Assembly (NCBI RefSeq): GCF_030819175.1
Contig: NZ_JAUTBJ010000002.1
Span: 1,808,001 to 1,872,000 of the forward strand
Direction of reading: 5' to 3'
Origin: Sphingomonas sp. SORGH_AS_0879
Lineage (GTDB): Bacteria; Pseudomonadota; Alphaproteobacteria; Sphingomonadales; Sphingomonadaceae
DNA: 64,000 nt
Made by a program: the position numbers and the translations under genes. Below the pieces are notes generated by a model, which had not been told where the DNA came from, searched no databases, and saw only the letters and a list, made by a program, of their open reading frames with translations. Below are positions 44,750 to 53,759 of the stretch, one piece after another (positions within the stretch are counted from its first letter, which is position 1; every line of letters starts with the position of its first letter).

Positions 44750-45154
44750 ATGCAGAGCAGCACCGCGCCACAAGACGTCCTTTTCGAGGGACCAGGTCAC
44801 ACCGGCCTGACCGGGGAGGGCGGTTGCCCGATCCGCGACGTGCTCGACCGGATCGGGGATCAATGGAGCCTGTTGATCCTGGCCGCGCTGGAGCCGGAAA
44901 CGTTGCGCTTCAACACGTTGCTGCGCCGGATCGGGGACGTGTCGAAACAGATGCTGTCGCGGACGCTCCGCAGGTTGGAAGAGGATGGGTTCGTCGAGCG
45001 GACCGTCTATCCCGAGGTGCCGCCGCGCGTGGAATACCGCCTGACGGAGTTGGGGCGGTCGTTTCTGGAGCCGATGCGCGGGCTGATCCGCTGGGCGGAT
45101 GCGCACCAGGCGGAGGTGGAGGCGGCGCGGGCGGCGTATCGGGCTCGAGGCTGA
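44750..45154 (+). CDS. HxlR family winged-helix regulator
   Basis: 134 residues. CPIRDVLDRIGDQWSLLIL begins the HxlR domain; RFNTLLRRIGDVSKQMLSRTLRRLEEDGFVERTVYPEVPPRVEYRLTELG is the recognition helix and wing. A Cys near the start of the domain (GGCPIRD) is where redox- or aldehyde-sensing members react. ATG 44750 is used although its GGAGG lies only 1 nt away; ATG 44723 is the alternative and would overlap the operator candidate. Confidence 0.88.
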   Translation: MQSSTAPQDVLFEGPGHTGLTGEGGCPIRDVLDRIGDQWSLLILAALEPETLRFNTLLRRIGDVSKQMLSRTLRRLEEDGFVERTVYPEVPPRVEYRLTELGRSFLEPMRGLIRWADAHQAEVEAARAAYRARG

Positions 45155-45162
45155 CGGGGCCT

Positions 45163-45291
45163 GCCCCTCCACCATGCCCTTCGGGCGCGGTCCCCCGTCC
45201 GCATCGGGGATGGGAGGATTGAGAAGCCCATTCCTCCCCAAGCTTGCTTGGGGAGGGGGCCCGCCGGGCGTCAGCCCGGTGGTGGAGGGGC
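45163..45291. repeat. Family-C inverted repeat pair at a convergent gene junction
   Basis: A reversed copy (about 45163-45220) and a forward copy (about 45230-45291, CCTCCCCAAGCTTGCTTGGG through GTGGTGGAGGGGC) separate the convergent HxlR and aldehyde dehydrogenase genes. Same arrangement as at 19295-19422. Confidence 0.75.
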
Positions 45292-45297
45292 GAGCCG

Positions 45298-46737
45298 TCA
45301 GGCGATGTGGACCGACTTCGTAATCATATGGTTCGCGATGCCTTCCGGCCCGTCCTCCGAGCCATAGCCGCTTTCCTTGACCCCGCCGAAGGGCGCGTCG
45401 CCCCAGCTGAGCCGGACGGTGTTGATCGCGACCATGCCCGCCTCGATCTCGTCGCCCAACTGGTTCTGGCGGCGGCCATTCTCGGTGAAGCAGTACGCAC
45501 CCAGGCCGAAGGGCAGGCGGTTCGCCTCGGCGATGGCGTCCTCGGTGGTGGCGAAGGAACGGATCAGCGCGATCGGGCCGAACGGCTCCTCGTTCATCGC
45601 CTTGGCCTCCAGCGACACATCGGCCAGCACCGTGGGGGCGAAGAAGAAGCCGTCTCCGCTCTTCGCCTCGCCGCCGGTCAGCTTGCGCGCGCCGTTCTTC
45701 ACCGCATCCTCGATCATCGCGCCGATCGCTTCGGGGCGGCGGGGATTGGCCATGGGGCCCATCTGCGTGTCGGCGGACAGGCCGTCACCGATCTTCAGCG
45801 CGGCGGCGCGCTCGGCAAAACCCTTGGCGAAGCGCTCGTAAATCCCCTCCTGCACATGGAAGCGGGTGGGGGCGACGCAGACCTGGCCCGCATTGCGGAA
45901 CTTGTGGGTGACGAGCGTGTCGAGCGTCTTGTCGAGGTCGCAGTCGTCGAACACCAGCACCGGGCCATGCCCGCCCAACTCCATGGTCGACTTCATCACC
46001 GTATCGGCGGCGAGCTTGAGCAGATGCTTGCCGACCGGCACCGATCCGGTGAAGCTGAGCTTGCGCGTGACCGGCGAGGCGAGCAGGTGGCGCGACACCG
46101 CATCGGGGACGCCGAAGACCAGTTGCGCGACATCGCCCGGCAACCCCGCATCCTGGAAGCAGCGCAGGATCGCGATCGCACTGGCGGGGGTTTCCTCGCT
46201 GGGCTTCAGGATCACCGAACAGCCCGCCGCGATGGCGGGCGACAGCTTGCGCACCGGGTTCATGACGGGGAAGTTCCAGGCGCAGAAAGCGGCGACCGGG
46301 CCGACCGGCTGTTGCAGCACCAGCGAGCGGGTGCCGGTGGGACGCGGCAGGACGCGGCCATAGATGCGGACCGCTTCGCCGGCGTGGAAGTCGAGCAAGG
46401 CGGCCGTGGCCGCGACCTCGCCGCGTGCCTCGACGATGGGCTTTCCTTCCTCCAGCGTGGCGAGGCGGGCGAGATCCTCGGCACGCTCGCGGACCAGCGC
46501 GGCGGTGCGGTGAAGCACGGCGGCGCGCTCCTGCGGTGCGGTCTTGCGCCACAGTTCGAATCCGCGCGCGGCGGCCTCCAGTGCGCGGTCCATATCGGCA
46601 GTCGTCGCGAGCGGCAGGTCACCCAGCGGCTGGCCGGTCGCGGGGTTCAGCACGGCTTGCGTCTCGCGCCCCTCCGGCCCCAGCCATTCGCCGCCGATAT
46701 AGAGGCCGGTCTTTACGTCAAAATCGGGGGCGGTCAT
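45298..46737 (-). CDS. NAD(P)-dependent succinate-semialdehyde dehydrogenase-like enzyme
   Basis: A 479-residue aldehyde dehydrogenase. AFCAWNFPVMNPVRKLSPAI and ILKPSEETPAS form the cofactor site; FTGSVPVGKHLL is the Rossmann turn; MELGGHGP holds the general-base Glu; FRNAGQVCVAPTR holds the catalytic Cys. NEEPFGPIALI and PFGGVKESGYGSEDG close it. The GabD branch is most likely from length and motifs, but the substrate is not proven. ATG 46737 is chosen. Confidence 0.88.
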   Translation of the reverse strand: MTAPDFDVKTGLYIGGEWLGPEGRETQAVLNPATGQPLGDLPLATTADMDRALEAAARGFELWRKTAPQERAAVLHRTAALVRERAEDLARLATLEEGKPIVEARGEVAATAALLDFHAGEAVRIYGRVLPRPTGTRSLVLQQPVGPVAAFCAWNFPVMNPVRKLSPAIAAGCSVILKPSEETPASAIAILRCFQDAGLPGDVAQLVFGVPDAVSRHLLASPVTRKLSFTGSVPVGKHLLKLAADTVMKSTMELGGHGPVLVFDDCDLDKTLDTLVTHKFRNAGQVCVAPTRFHVQEGIYERFAKGFAERAAALKIGDGLSADTQMGPMANPRRPEAIGAMIEDAVKNGARKLTGGEAKSGDGFFFAPTVLADVSLEAKAMNEEPFGPIALIRSFATTEDAIAEANRLPFGLGAYCFTENGRRQNQLGDEIEAGMVAINTVRLSWGDAPFGGVKESGYGSEDGPEGIANHMITKSVHIA

Positions 46738-46944
46738 GCGCGTCCTTTCCAAGACTGTAAGCGTTTGATGCGGGCGGGAGATTGGCCCTGGCGGCTATCG
46801 ATGCAAGGGGCGGTCATGCCGAATCGGGCTTCTGTCCGGATCGGGGGAGCAAAAGCGGGGCTTTGTGCGTCCCAAGCATTCCGGCATTTCCTATCGGGGG
46901 GATCGAGATAGGTTGTGCGCCGAAACGAAAAGGGACGGGTCCGT

Positions 46945-47991
46945 ATGCGAGCACCATTTCCGGCCATGATGGCCGCATTGATGATCGGGGCGGTCGGTCT
47001 GGCTGGCGGCCTGTCCGGCTGTTCGGGCGGAGGCGATGGCGGCAAGGGCTCGGTCGAGTTGCTGAACGTCAGCTATGATCCGACGCGCGAACTGTACAAG
47101 GACGTCAACGCCGCCTTCGCCAAACAGTGGCGGGCCAGGACCGGCCAGGCCGTGTCCTTCCGCATGAGCCATGGAGGATCGGGCAAACAGTCGCGCTCGG
47201 TGATCGACGGGCTGTCGGCCGATGTGGTGACGCTGGCGCTCGCCTATGACATCGACGCGATCGCCGAGCGCGCCAAGCTGCTTCCCGCCGACTGGCAGAG
47301 CCGGTTGCCCGACAACAGTTCGCCTTACACCTCGACCATCGTGTTCCTGGTGCGCAAGGGCAATCCCAAGGGCATTCGCGACTGGGCCGATCTGGTGAAG
47401 CCGGGCGTGCAGGTCATCACCCCCAGCCCCAAGACCAGCGGCGGCGCGCGGTGGAATTTCCTGGCGGCCTGGGCCTATGGCAAGAAGGCGGGCGGGTCGG
47501 ACGCGGCGGCGCAAAAATATGTCGCCGACCTCTATTCGCATGTGCCCGTGCTGGATTCCGGCGCGCGCGGGGCGACGACGACCTTTGTCGAGCGGGGCCT
47601 GGGCGACGTGCTGATCGCCTGGGAGAATGAGGCGCTGCTCTCCGAAAAGGAACTGGGCGCGGGCAAGTTCGACATCGTCGCACCTTCCATCTCGATCCTG
47701 GCGGAGCCGCCGGTCGCTGTGGTCGATGCCAATGCCAAGGCGCATGGCACCGAACAGGTCGCGACCGAGTATCTGAAGTTCCTCTACACGGCGGAAGGGC
47801 AGGAGATCGCCGCCCGCAACTTCTATCGCCCGCGCGATCAGGCGGTGCTGGCGAAATATGCCACGACCTTCCCCAAGCTGGAGATGGTGACGATCCAGGA
47901 TTTCGGCGGTTGGGCGGCGGCGCAGGAGCGGTTCTTCGCGGACGGTGGCGTGTTCGACGCCATCTATGCCGGCAAGGCCGCGCGGCGCTAA
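46945..47991 (+). CDS. Sulfate ABC transporter substrate-binding protein, lipoprotein type
   Basis: 348 residues. [25 protein letters not shown] and [25 protein letters not shown] are the sulfate-binding (CysP/Sbp) signatures; [22 protein letters not shown] follows. The N-terminal signal ends in the lipobox LSGC followed by a Gly/Ser linker, so it should be membrane-anchored rather than free in the periplasm. ATG 46945 is preceded by AAAGGGACGG; GTG 46915 is an upstream alternative. First gene of a four-gene operon. Confidence 0.93.
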   Translation: MRAPFPAMMAALMIGAVGLAGGLSGCSGGGDGGKGSVELLNVSYDPTRELYKDVNAAFAKQWRARTGQAVSFRMSHGGSGKQSRSVIDGLSADVVTLALAYDIDAIAERAKLLPADWQSRLPDNSSPYTSTIVFLVRKGNPKGIRDWADLVKPGVQVITPSPKTSGGARWNFLAAWAYGKKAGGSDAAAQKYVADLYSHVPVLDSGARGATTTFVERGLGDVLIAWENEALLSEKELGAGKFDIVAPSISILAEPPVAVVDANAKAHGTEQVATEYLKFLYTAEGQEIAARNFYRPRDQAVLAKYATTFPKLEMVTIQDFGGWAAAQERFFADGGVFDAIYAGKAARR

Positions 47992-47995
47992 CGGC

Positions 47996-48826
47996 ATGAG
48001 GGCTGCAAAGCGCCGCTCGGCGCTGCCGGGCTTCGGCCTGACCATGGGCATGACCCTGTTCTGGCTGGGGCTGGTCGTTCTGGTGCCGCTGTCCGCGCTC
48101 GTCATCCGGGCGGCGGGCATGGGTTGGGAAGGCTTTGCCGAGGTCGGGTTGTCGCCGCGCGCATTGGCCGCTTACCGGTTGAGCTTCGGCGCGGCGCTGG
48201 CGGCGGCGGCGGTCAATGCGGTGTTCGGGCTGTTGATCGCGTGGATCTTGGTCCGCTACGAATTTCTGGGCAAGAAGCTGATCGACGCGGCGGTCGACCT
48301 GCCCTTCGCGTTGCCGACGGCGGTGGCGGGCATTGCGCTGGTGTCGCTCTATTCGGACAATGGCTGGGTCGGGTCGATGTTGGCGCCGCTGGGGATCAAG
48401 GTGGCCTATACGCCTCTGGGCGTAACGATTGCCCTGGTTTTCATTGGCTTGCCGTTCATTGTTCGCTCGGTGCAGCCAGTGCTGGCCGATCTGGGGCGCG
48501 ATGTGGAAGAGGCGGCGGCGACGCTCGGGGCGACCCGCGCACAGACGTTTCGCCACGTCATCCTGCCCGCCATCGCGCCTGCATTGCTGACCGGCTTCGC
48601 ACTCGCCTTTGCGCGAGGGGTGGGCGAATATGGCTCGATCATCTTCATCGCGGGCAACATGCCCTTCAAGTCGGAGATCGCACCGCTGCTGATCATCACC
48701 CAGCTCGAACAGTTCGACTATGACGGCGCGACCGCCATCGCCTGCGTGATGCTGGTCCTGTCCTTCGCGATGCTGTTGTTCGTCAATTTGCTCCAGGCGT
48801 GGCGCGCCAAGCGGGGGACGCGATGA
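47996..48826 (+). CDS. cysT: Sulfate ABC transporter permease CysT
   Basis: 276 residues with about six membrane helices. YRLSFGAALAAAAVNAVFGLLIAWILVRYEF begins the BPD_transp_1 domain, PFALPTAVAGIALVSLYS is typical of CysT/CysU, and the EAA loop reads DVEEAAATLGATRAQTFRHVILP, which docks to the ATPase. It starts 4 bp after the binding-protein gene. Confidence 0.94.
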   Translation: MRAAKRRSALPGFGLTMGMTLFWLGLVVLVPLSALVIRAAGMGWEGFAEVGLSPRALAAYRLSFGAALAAAAVNAVFGLLIAWILVRYEFLGKKLIDAAVDLPFALPTAVAGIALVSLYSDNGWVGSMLAPLGIKVAYTPLGVTIALVFIGLPFIVRSVQPVLADLGRDVEEAAATLGATRAQTFRHVILPAIAPALLTGFALAFARGVGEYGSIIFIAGNMPFKSEIAPLLIITQLEQFDYDGATAIACVMLVLSFAMLLFVNLLQAWRAKRGTR

Positions 48827-49668
48827 GCGGCTCCAACCCCACCACCATCGAAAGCCCCTGGGCACGCCGGGCGCTGATCGGCACCGGTTTCCTGTTCCTG
48901 GCGCTGTTCCTGTTCCTGCCGCTGGTAATGGTCTTCGTGGGCGCACTGGCCAAGGGGTGGGAGACGTTCGCGACAGAATTGTCCGATCCCGACGCACTCG
49001 CGGCGATCCGCCTGACCCTGCTGGTCGCGGCCATTTCGGTGCCGGTCAACGCAGTGTTCGGCGTGGCGGCGTCCTGGGCGATCGCGAAGTTCGACTTTCG
49101 TGGAAAAAGCCTGCTCATCTCACTGATTGACATACCTTTTTCGGTGTCGCCGGTGGTGTCGGGGCTGATCTTCGTGCTGCTGTTCGGGGCGCAAGGCTGG
49201 CTGGGGCCGTGGCTGACCGCGCATGGCGTGCGGATCATCTTCGCGGTGCCCGGCATCGTGCTGGCGACCGTGTTCGTGACCTTTCCCTTCGTCGCGCGGG
49301 AGATCATACCGCTCATGGCCGAACAGGGCCGCGACGATGAGGAGGCGGCGCGCTCGCTGGGTGCGAGCGGGTGGCAGACATTCTGGCATGTCACCCTGCC
49401 CAATATCCGCTGGGGGCTGCTCTACGGCGTGCTGCTGTGCAATGCCCGCGCGATGGGCGAGTTCGGCGCGGTGTCGGTGGTGTCGGGGCATATCCGGGGG
49501 CTGACCAACACCATGCCGTTGCATGTCGAGATCCTTTACAATGAATATGACTTTGTCGGCGCGTTCGCGGTGGCGTCTCTGCTCGCCTCGCTCGCGCTGG
49601 TGACCTTGGGAGTGAAGACCGTGCTGGAATGGCGTTTCGGCATCCACCGGGCAGGAGCCGCGCATTGA
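48823..49668 (+). CDS. cysW: Sulfate ABC transporter permease CysW
   Basis: 281 residues, six helices. [39 protein letters not shown] is a CysW hallmark, and the EAA loop is [23 protein letters not shown]. It starts within the cysT stop (ATGA), so translation is coupled. It pairs with CysT to form the membrane channel. Confidence 0.94.
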   Translation: MSGSNPTTIESPWARRALIGTGFLFLALFLFLPLVMVFVGALAKGWETFATELSDPDALAAIRLTLLVAAISVPVNAVFGVAASWAIAKFDFRGKSLLISLIDIPFSVSPVVSGLIFVLLFGAQGWLGPWLTAHGVRIIFAVPGIVLATVFVTFPFVAREIIPLMAEQGRDDEEAARSLGASGWQTFWHVTLPNIRWGLLYGVLLCNARAMGEFGAVSVVSGHIRGLTNTMPLHVEILYNEYDFVGAFAVASLLASLALVTLGVKTVLEWRFGIHRAGAAH

Positions 49669-50699
49669 GCATCACTGTCGAGAATATCTCCCGCCGGTTC
49701 GGGGGTTTCGCCGCGCTGGACCGCGTCTCGCTGGAAACACGGCCGGGTGAGTTCCTGGCGCTGCTGGGGCCGTCCGGCTCGGGCAAGACGACGTTGCTGC
49801 GCACCATCGCGGGGCTGGACTTCGCCGATGAGGGGCATGTGCTGTTCGAAGGGCAGGACATGACCGGGACCCCCGCCACCGAACGCCGCATCGGCTTCGT
49901 CTTTCAGAATTATGCGCTGTTCCGCCACATGACGGTGGCGCAGAACATCGCCTTTGGCCTGACGGTCCGCAAGCGGCGCGACCGGCCCGCCAAGGCGGCG
50001 ATCGCGGCCAAGGTCGCCGAGCTGCTCGCGCTGATCCAGTTGCCCGATATCGGCGACCGTTTCCCCGCCCAATTGTCGGGCGGCCAGCGGCAGCGTGTCG
50101 CGCTGGCCCGCGCGCTCGCCATCGAGCCGCGCCTGCTCCTCCTCGACGAGCCCTTCGGCGCGCTGGACGCACAGGTGCGCAAGGACTTGCGGGGCTGGCT
50201 GCGGCGCATTCATGACGAGACGGGGCTGACGTCGATCTTCGTGACGCACGACCAGGAAGAGGCGCTGGAGATCGCCGACCGCATCGTGGTGATGCGCGGC
50301 GGCGTGATCGAACAGGTTGGCACCCCGCACGAGGTGCAGAGCGCGCCCGCCACCGCCTTCGTCTCGTCCTTCATCGGGGAGACGAACCGCCTGCCCGTCA
50401 TGCGCCGCGAAGGGGCGGCGGTGGTCGGCGAGGGGCTGGCGGTCCTGCCCGATGAGGCGCGCGGGCATGGGGTGGGCGAGATTCATATTCGCCCGCACGA
50501 TGTCGAACTGGCCGAGAGGGGGGACAAGGACGCCCTGGCGGTCACCGTCCTGACCGCTCGCCCGATCGGACGGTCGCGCCGGATCACCGCGCAGGTCGCC
50601 GGGGTGGCCGAGCCGCTGACCTTCGATCTGCCGGTCGCGGTCGAGGCGGCGGCCGGAGATTGTCTGGCGATCCGCCCCCTCCGCTATCGGATATTTTGA
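49665..50699 (+). CDS. cysA: Sulfate ABC transporter ATP-binding protein CysA
   Basis: 344 residues. Walker [11 protein letters not shown]-loop [13 protein letters not shown], signature [15 protein letters not shown], Walker [13 protein letters not shown], and switch His in [12 protein letters not shown]-terminal regulatory (TOBE-like) part follows about residue 240 ([13 protein letters not shown]). The start is TTG 49665, overlapping the cysW stop as TTGA, with CAGGAG just upstream; no ATG is available at the proper place. Confidence 0.94.
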   Translation: MSITVENISRRFGGFAALDRVSLETRPGEFLALLGPSGSGKTTLLRTIAGLDFADEGHVLFEGQDMTGTPATERRIGFVFQNYALFRHMTVAQNIAFGLTVRKRRDRPAKAAIAAKVAELLALIQLPDIGDRFPAQLSGGQRQRVALARALAIEPRLLLLDEPFGALDAQVRKDLRGWLRRIHDETGLTSIFVTHDQEEALEIADRIVVMRGGVIEQVGTPHEVQSAPATAFVSSFIGETNRLPVMRREGAAVVGEGLAVLPDEARGHGVGEIHIRPHDVELAERGDKDALAVTVLTARPIGRSRRITAQVAGVAEPLTFDLPVAVEAAAGDCLAIRPLRYRIF

Positions 50700-50806
50700 G
50701 CGGCTTTTGTATTTGCCGATTTCTGACAATTCGCCTGGACGCCCGCTTCGCCATTTGCCAGCGGCGGATCGTCCGGGCATGACGCGGCGGTAATCGGGAG
50801 ATCGGC

Positions 50807-52231
50807 GTGAAGGTCGGACAGGAATGCTGGCGGATCGAACAGGCCGACCGGATGGCGGTCATCATCGACGCGGAGAAATATTTCCGCATGGCCCGCCGCG
50901 CGATGCTGAATGCCCGGCGGCAGATTTTGCTGATCGGCTGGGACTTCGACGCGCGGATCATATTGGATCACGACGAAGCGCCCGGCGAGACGGTGGGCGA
51001 CTTCATCTATTCGCTGGTCCAGCGGCAGCCGGAACTGGAAATCTATCTGCTCCGCTGGGACACCGGCGCGATCAAGTCGCTGTTCCGGGGGCGGACCTTC
51101 TTCACGGTGATGAAGTGGATGGCGCACAAGCGCATCCATACCAAGATGGACGGCCATCATCCCATCGCCGCCTCGCATCATCAGAAGATCGTCATCATCG
51201 ACGATCAGCTGGCTTTTTGCGGCGGGATCGACATGACCAGCGACCGCTGGGACACACGCGAGCATCGCGACAACGACCCCGGTCGCAAGCGTCCCGGCGG
51301 CCAGCCCTACAAGCCATGGCACGACGCGATCAGCGCGGTCGAGGGGCCCGTGACCCATGCGCTGGGCGAGTTGTTCCGCGAGCGCTGGCATCTGGCAGGC
51401 GGCAAGCGCATGGCACCGGCAGTGCCGGGTGCAAGCTGCTGGCCCGAGGGACTGGAGCCCGACTTCATCGACCAGCCGGTCGCGATCGCGCGCACCATGC
51501 CCGAGATGGACGATCAGGCCCCGGTGCACGAGAATGAAGCGTTGTTCCTGGCGCAGATCGCGCGGGCCGAACGCTATGTCTATATCGAGAGCCAGTATTT
51601 CGCCTCCCGCCGGGTGGCGGAGGCGATCGCCAAGCGGCTGGACGAAGCGGACGGCCCCGAATTCGTCATCGTTAACCCGCTGACCGCGCAAGGCTGGCTG
51701 GAGCCGATCGCGATGGACACGGCGCGCGCGCGTTTGATCGAGGCGCTGCGGCGGCGGGACCGGCATGGACGGTTGCGGCTCTATCATCCGTTCACGGCGG
51801 GGGGCGAGCCCATCTATTGCCATGCGAAGATCCTGATCGCCGACGACCGGGTCTTCCGGCTGGGATCGTCCAACCTCAACAACCGCTCGATGCGGCTGGA
51901 TACCGAATGCGATCTGGCCATTGCGGTCGAACCCGACAGCGCGGCGGGACGGCGGATCGGCGCGATTCGCGACGATCTGCTTGGCGAGCATCTGGGCGTG
52001 GCCCCTGGCGACGTGGCCGAGGCCGTAGCGCGGACCGGCTCGCTGGTAAGCGCGGTCGAACAGCTGCGAGGGACCGGGGGGCGGACGCTGCGCCCCTATG
52101 AAGCGCCCGATCTGTCGAGCGTCGAGGAATGGCTGGCCGACAACGAGGTGCTGGACCCCGAAGGCCCCACCGAGATGTTCGAATCATTGACCGCGCGAAA
52201 GGGCCTGTTCCGGCGGCTGCGGCGGCGCTGA
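50807..52231 (+). CDS. Phospholipase D-like protein
   Basis: 474 residues with two HKD motifs: HHQKIVIIDDQLAFCGGIDM (about 125-145) and CHAKILIADDRVFRLGSSN (about 338-356), each followed by Gly/Ser and Asn or Asp. The C-terminus is charged (RRLRRR). It could be a cardiolipin-synthase-type transferase or a phospholipase; no membrane helix at the N-terminus supports a soluble enzyme. The start is GTG 50807 with CGGGAG upstream. It ends within the DUF4169 start (TGATG). Confidence 0.87.
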   Translation: MKVGQECWRIEQADRMAVIIDAEKYFRMARRAMLNARRQILLIGWDFDARIILDHDEAPGETVGDFIYSLVQRQPELEIYLLRWDTGAIKSLFRGRTFFTVMKWMAHKRIHTKMDGHHPIAASHHQKIVIIDDQLAFCGGIDMTSDRWDTREHRDNDPGRKRPGGQPYKPWHDAISAVEGPVTHALGELFRERWHLAGGKRMAPAVPGASCWPEGLEPDFIDQPVAIARTMPEMDDQAPVHENEALFLAQIARAERYVYIESQYFASRRVAEAIAKRLDEADGPEFVIVNPLTAQGWLEPIAMDTARARLIEALRRRDRHGRLRLYHPFTAGGEPIYCHAKILIADDRVFRLGSSNLNNRSMRLDTECDLAIAVEPDSAAGRRIGAIRDDLLGEHLGVAPGDVAEAVARTGSLVSAVEQLRGTGGRTLRPYEAPDLSSVEEWLADNEVLDPEGPTEMFESLTARKGLFRRLRRR

Positions 52232-52407
52232 TGGGCGAGGTCGTCAATTTCCGTCAGGCGCGCAAGGCTCTGGTACGCAAGGCGGCCGAACAGCAGGCGA
52301 CCGAGAACCGGGCGCGTTTCGGTCGAACCAAGGCGGAGAAGCAGCGCGATGCGGTGGAGCGGGAGCGGCTGCGCAAAGAACTGGACGGGGCCAAGCGCGA
52401 GGATTGA
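52231..52407 (+). CDS. DUF4169 family micro-protein
   Basis: 58 residues, MGEVVNFRQARKALVRKAAE, then a basic, helical remainder (ENRARFGRTKAEKQRD, ELDGAKRED). This is the short alphaproteobacterial DUF4169 pattern. Translationally coupled to the phospholipase D-like gene. Function unknown; the charge suggests nucleic-acid or ribosome contact, but that is only inference. Confidence 0.8.
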   Translation: MGEVVNFRQARKALVRKAAEQQATENRARFGRTKAEKQRDAVERERLRKELDGAKRED

Positions 52408-52457
52408 CGTTTGGGCAATCGGCATCCCTCCCCTTGCAGGGGAGAAATGAACCAGTC

Positions 52458-53129
52458 TCAGCGCGGCGTCGCGAACCAAATGGTGTGGGTGGCGCCCTTG
52501 CCATTATCCCTTGCCCGCACCTTCACCTCATCCACGGTGAAGCCCGCGCGCGACAGGCGGCGGGCGAAGACGGGGTCGGGCGCGGCGGACCAGATCGCCA
52601 GCACGCCGCCCGGGCGAAGCGCGACGCGCGCCTCGTCCAGTCCACGCGCGGAGTAAAGCCCATCATTGGCCGGGCGGGTCAGCCCGTCGGGGCCATTGTC
52701 CACGTCGAGCAGGATCGCGTCATAGGTGCCGCGCCCTGCATAGATGGCGTTGCCGACATCGCCCATAGCCAGCGTCACGCGCGGATCGTCCAGGCACCCG
52801 GCGGTCAATTCCGCCATCGGTCCGCGCGCCCATTCGATGATGCCTGGCACCAGCTCGGCGACGGTGACCCGCGCATCCTTGCCCAGCCGCGCCAGCACCG
52901 CGCGTAAGGTAAAGCCCATGCCATAGCCGCCGATCAGCAGGTGCGGGGCATTCCGCCCATCCAGCCGGTCGCAGGTCATCGTGCCGAGCGCCACTTCCGA
53001 GCCGCTCATCCGCGTGCTCATCAGCTCGTTGCGGTCGAGGACGATCATGAAGTCCTTGCCGCGCCGGAACAGACGTAGCGGCTCGCCGCCGGGCACCTCG
53101 GCGACGCCCAGCAGCTCGCGCGGGGTCAC
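52458..53129 (-). CDS. Spermidine synthase-like methyltransferase-fold protein
   Basis: 223 residues. HLLIGGYGMGFTLRAVLARLG is the SAM/decarboxy-SAM Gly-rich loop, VTVAELVPGIIEWARGPM carries the acidic residue after beta 2, and YDAILLDVDNGPDGL the motif IV region. It lacks the N-terminal beta domain of true spermidine synthases. Product unknown. The last codons of the upstream DUF6481 gene overlap its start by 4 bp. Confidence 0.8.
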   Translation of the reverse strand: MTPRELLGVAEVPGGEPLRLFRRGKDFMIVLDRNELMSTRMSGSEVALGTMTCDRLDGRNAPHLLIGGYGMGFTLRAVLARLGKDARVTVAELVPGIIEWARGPMAELTAGCLDDPRVTLAMGDVGNAIYAGRGTYDAILLDVDNGPDGLTRPANDGLYSARGLDEARVALRPGGVLAIWSAAPDPVFARRLSRAGFTVDEVKVRARDNGKGATHTIWFATPR

Positions 53130-53488
53130 TTGCCCTGGCGTGCCTTGCGAGCGGCGTAGCGGGCGTCGCGCGCAGCCTTCAGCTCGGCGGCGGTCGGAAC
53201 CACCGGCGGACGCGCGGCGGCGGCAGCGGCCTCTGCGGCGGCGTCCGCCTCGGCCTGGGCCTTGGCGCGAGCTTCCTCGCGGGCAGCCTTTTCCTGCTCG
53301 ATCGCGGCCTTGTGCGCGGCGCGGCGCTCGGCCTCGGCGGCCTCCTTGGCCTCGCGCGCGGCCGCGCGGGCGGCGACCACCGCCGGATCGGGCGCGGCCT
53401 TGTTGCGCAACTTTTCGAGTGCCGCCGCCTTGGCATCGCGCGAGGCCGATGCACGATCGGCGAAACCGGGAACCTTATATCCTGCCAT
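53126..53488 (-). CDS. DUF6481 family Ala/Lys-rich helical protein
   Basis: 120 residues: MAGYKVPGFADRASASRDAK, then a long Ala/Lys/Glu/Arg coiled coil (about 25-100) and a basic tail (RDARYAARKARQGK). The N-terminal YK-PGF-DR pattern is the DUF6481 signature. ATG 53488 is preferred over TTG 53491. Low-complexity coding of this kind is common in sphingomonads; the function is unknown. Confidence 0.75.
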   Translation of the reverse strand: MAGYKVPGFADRASASRDAKAAALEKLRNKAAPDPAVVAARAAAREAKEAAEAERRAAHKAAIEQEKAAREEARAKAQAEADAAAEAAAAAARPPVVPTAAELKAARDARYAARKARQGK

Positions 53489-53530
53489 CAATCATCTATC
53501 CCGTTTGGGGGCGCTGGGCCCCATAGCACA

Positions 53531-53556
53531 ACGGCCCCGCATCGCTGCGGAGCCGT
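53531..53556 (-). terminator. Terminator of tRNA-Lys copy 2
   Basis: ACGGCTCCGCA / TGCGGGGCCGT stem, nearly the same as at 43851-43876. Fewer T residues follow here. Confidence 0.7.
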
Positions 53557-53565
53557 CGTAGAAAC

Positions 53566-53641
<76 letters not shown>

Positions 53642-53695
53642 GATCGTCACGCTCGTCAGGCCGTCCGGCGGCCCGCCTCGTGATCAGGAGGCGCG

Positions 53696-53723
53696 CCTTT
53701 AGCATCGCCTTCCCGCTTTGCAA
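53696..53723 (-). promoter_or_regulatory. Possible promoter of tRNA-Lys copy 2
   Basis: TTGCAA, 16 nt, TAAAGG on the minus strand, about 55 nt before the tRNA. Confidence 0.4.
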
Positions 53724-53759
53724 ATGCTTTTCGACGAATGACGCCACTTTTTTTGGGGG

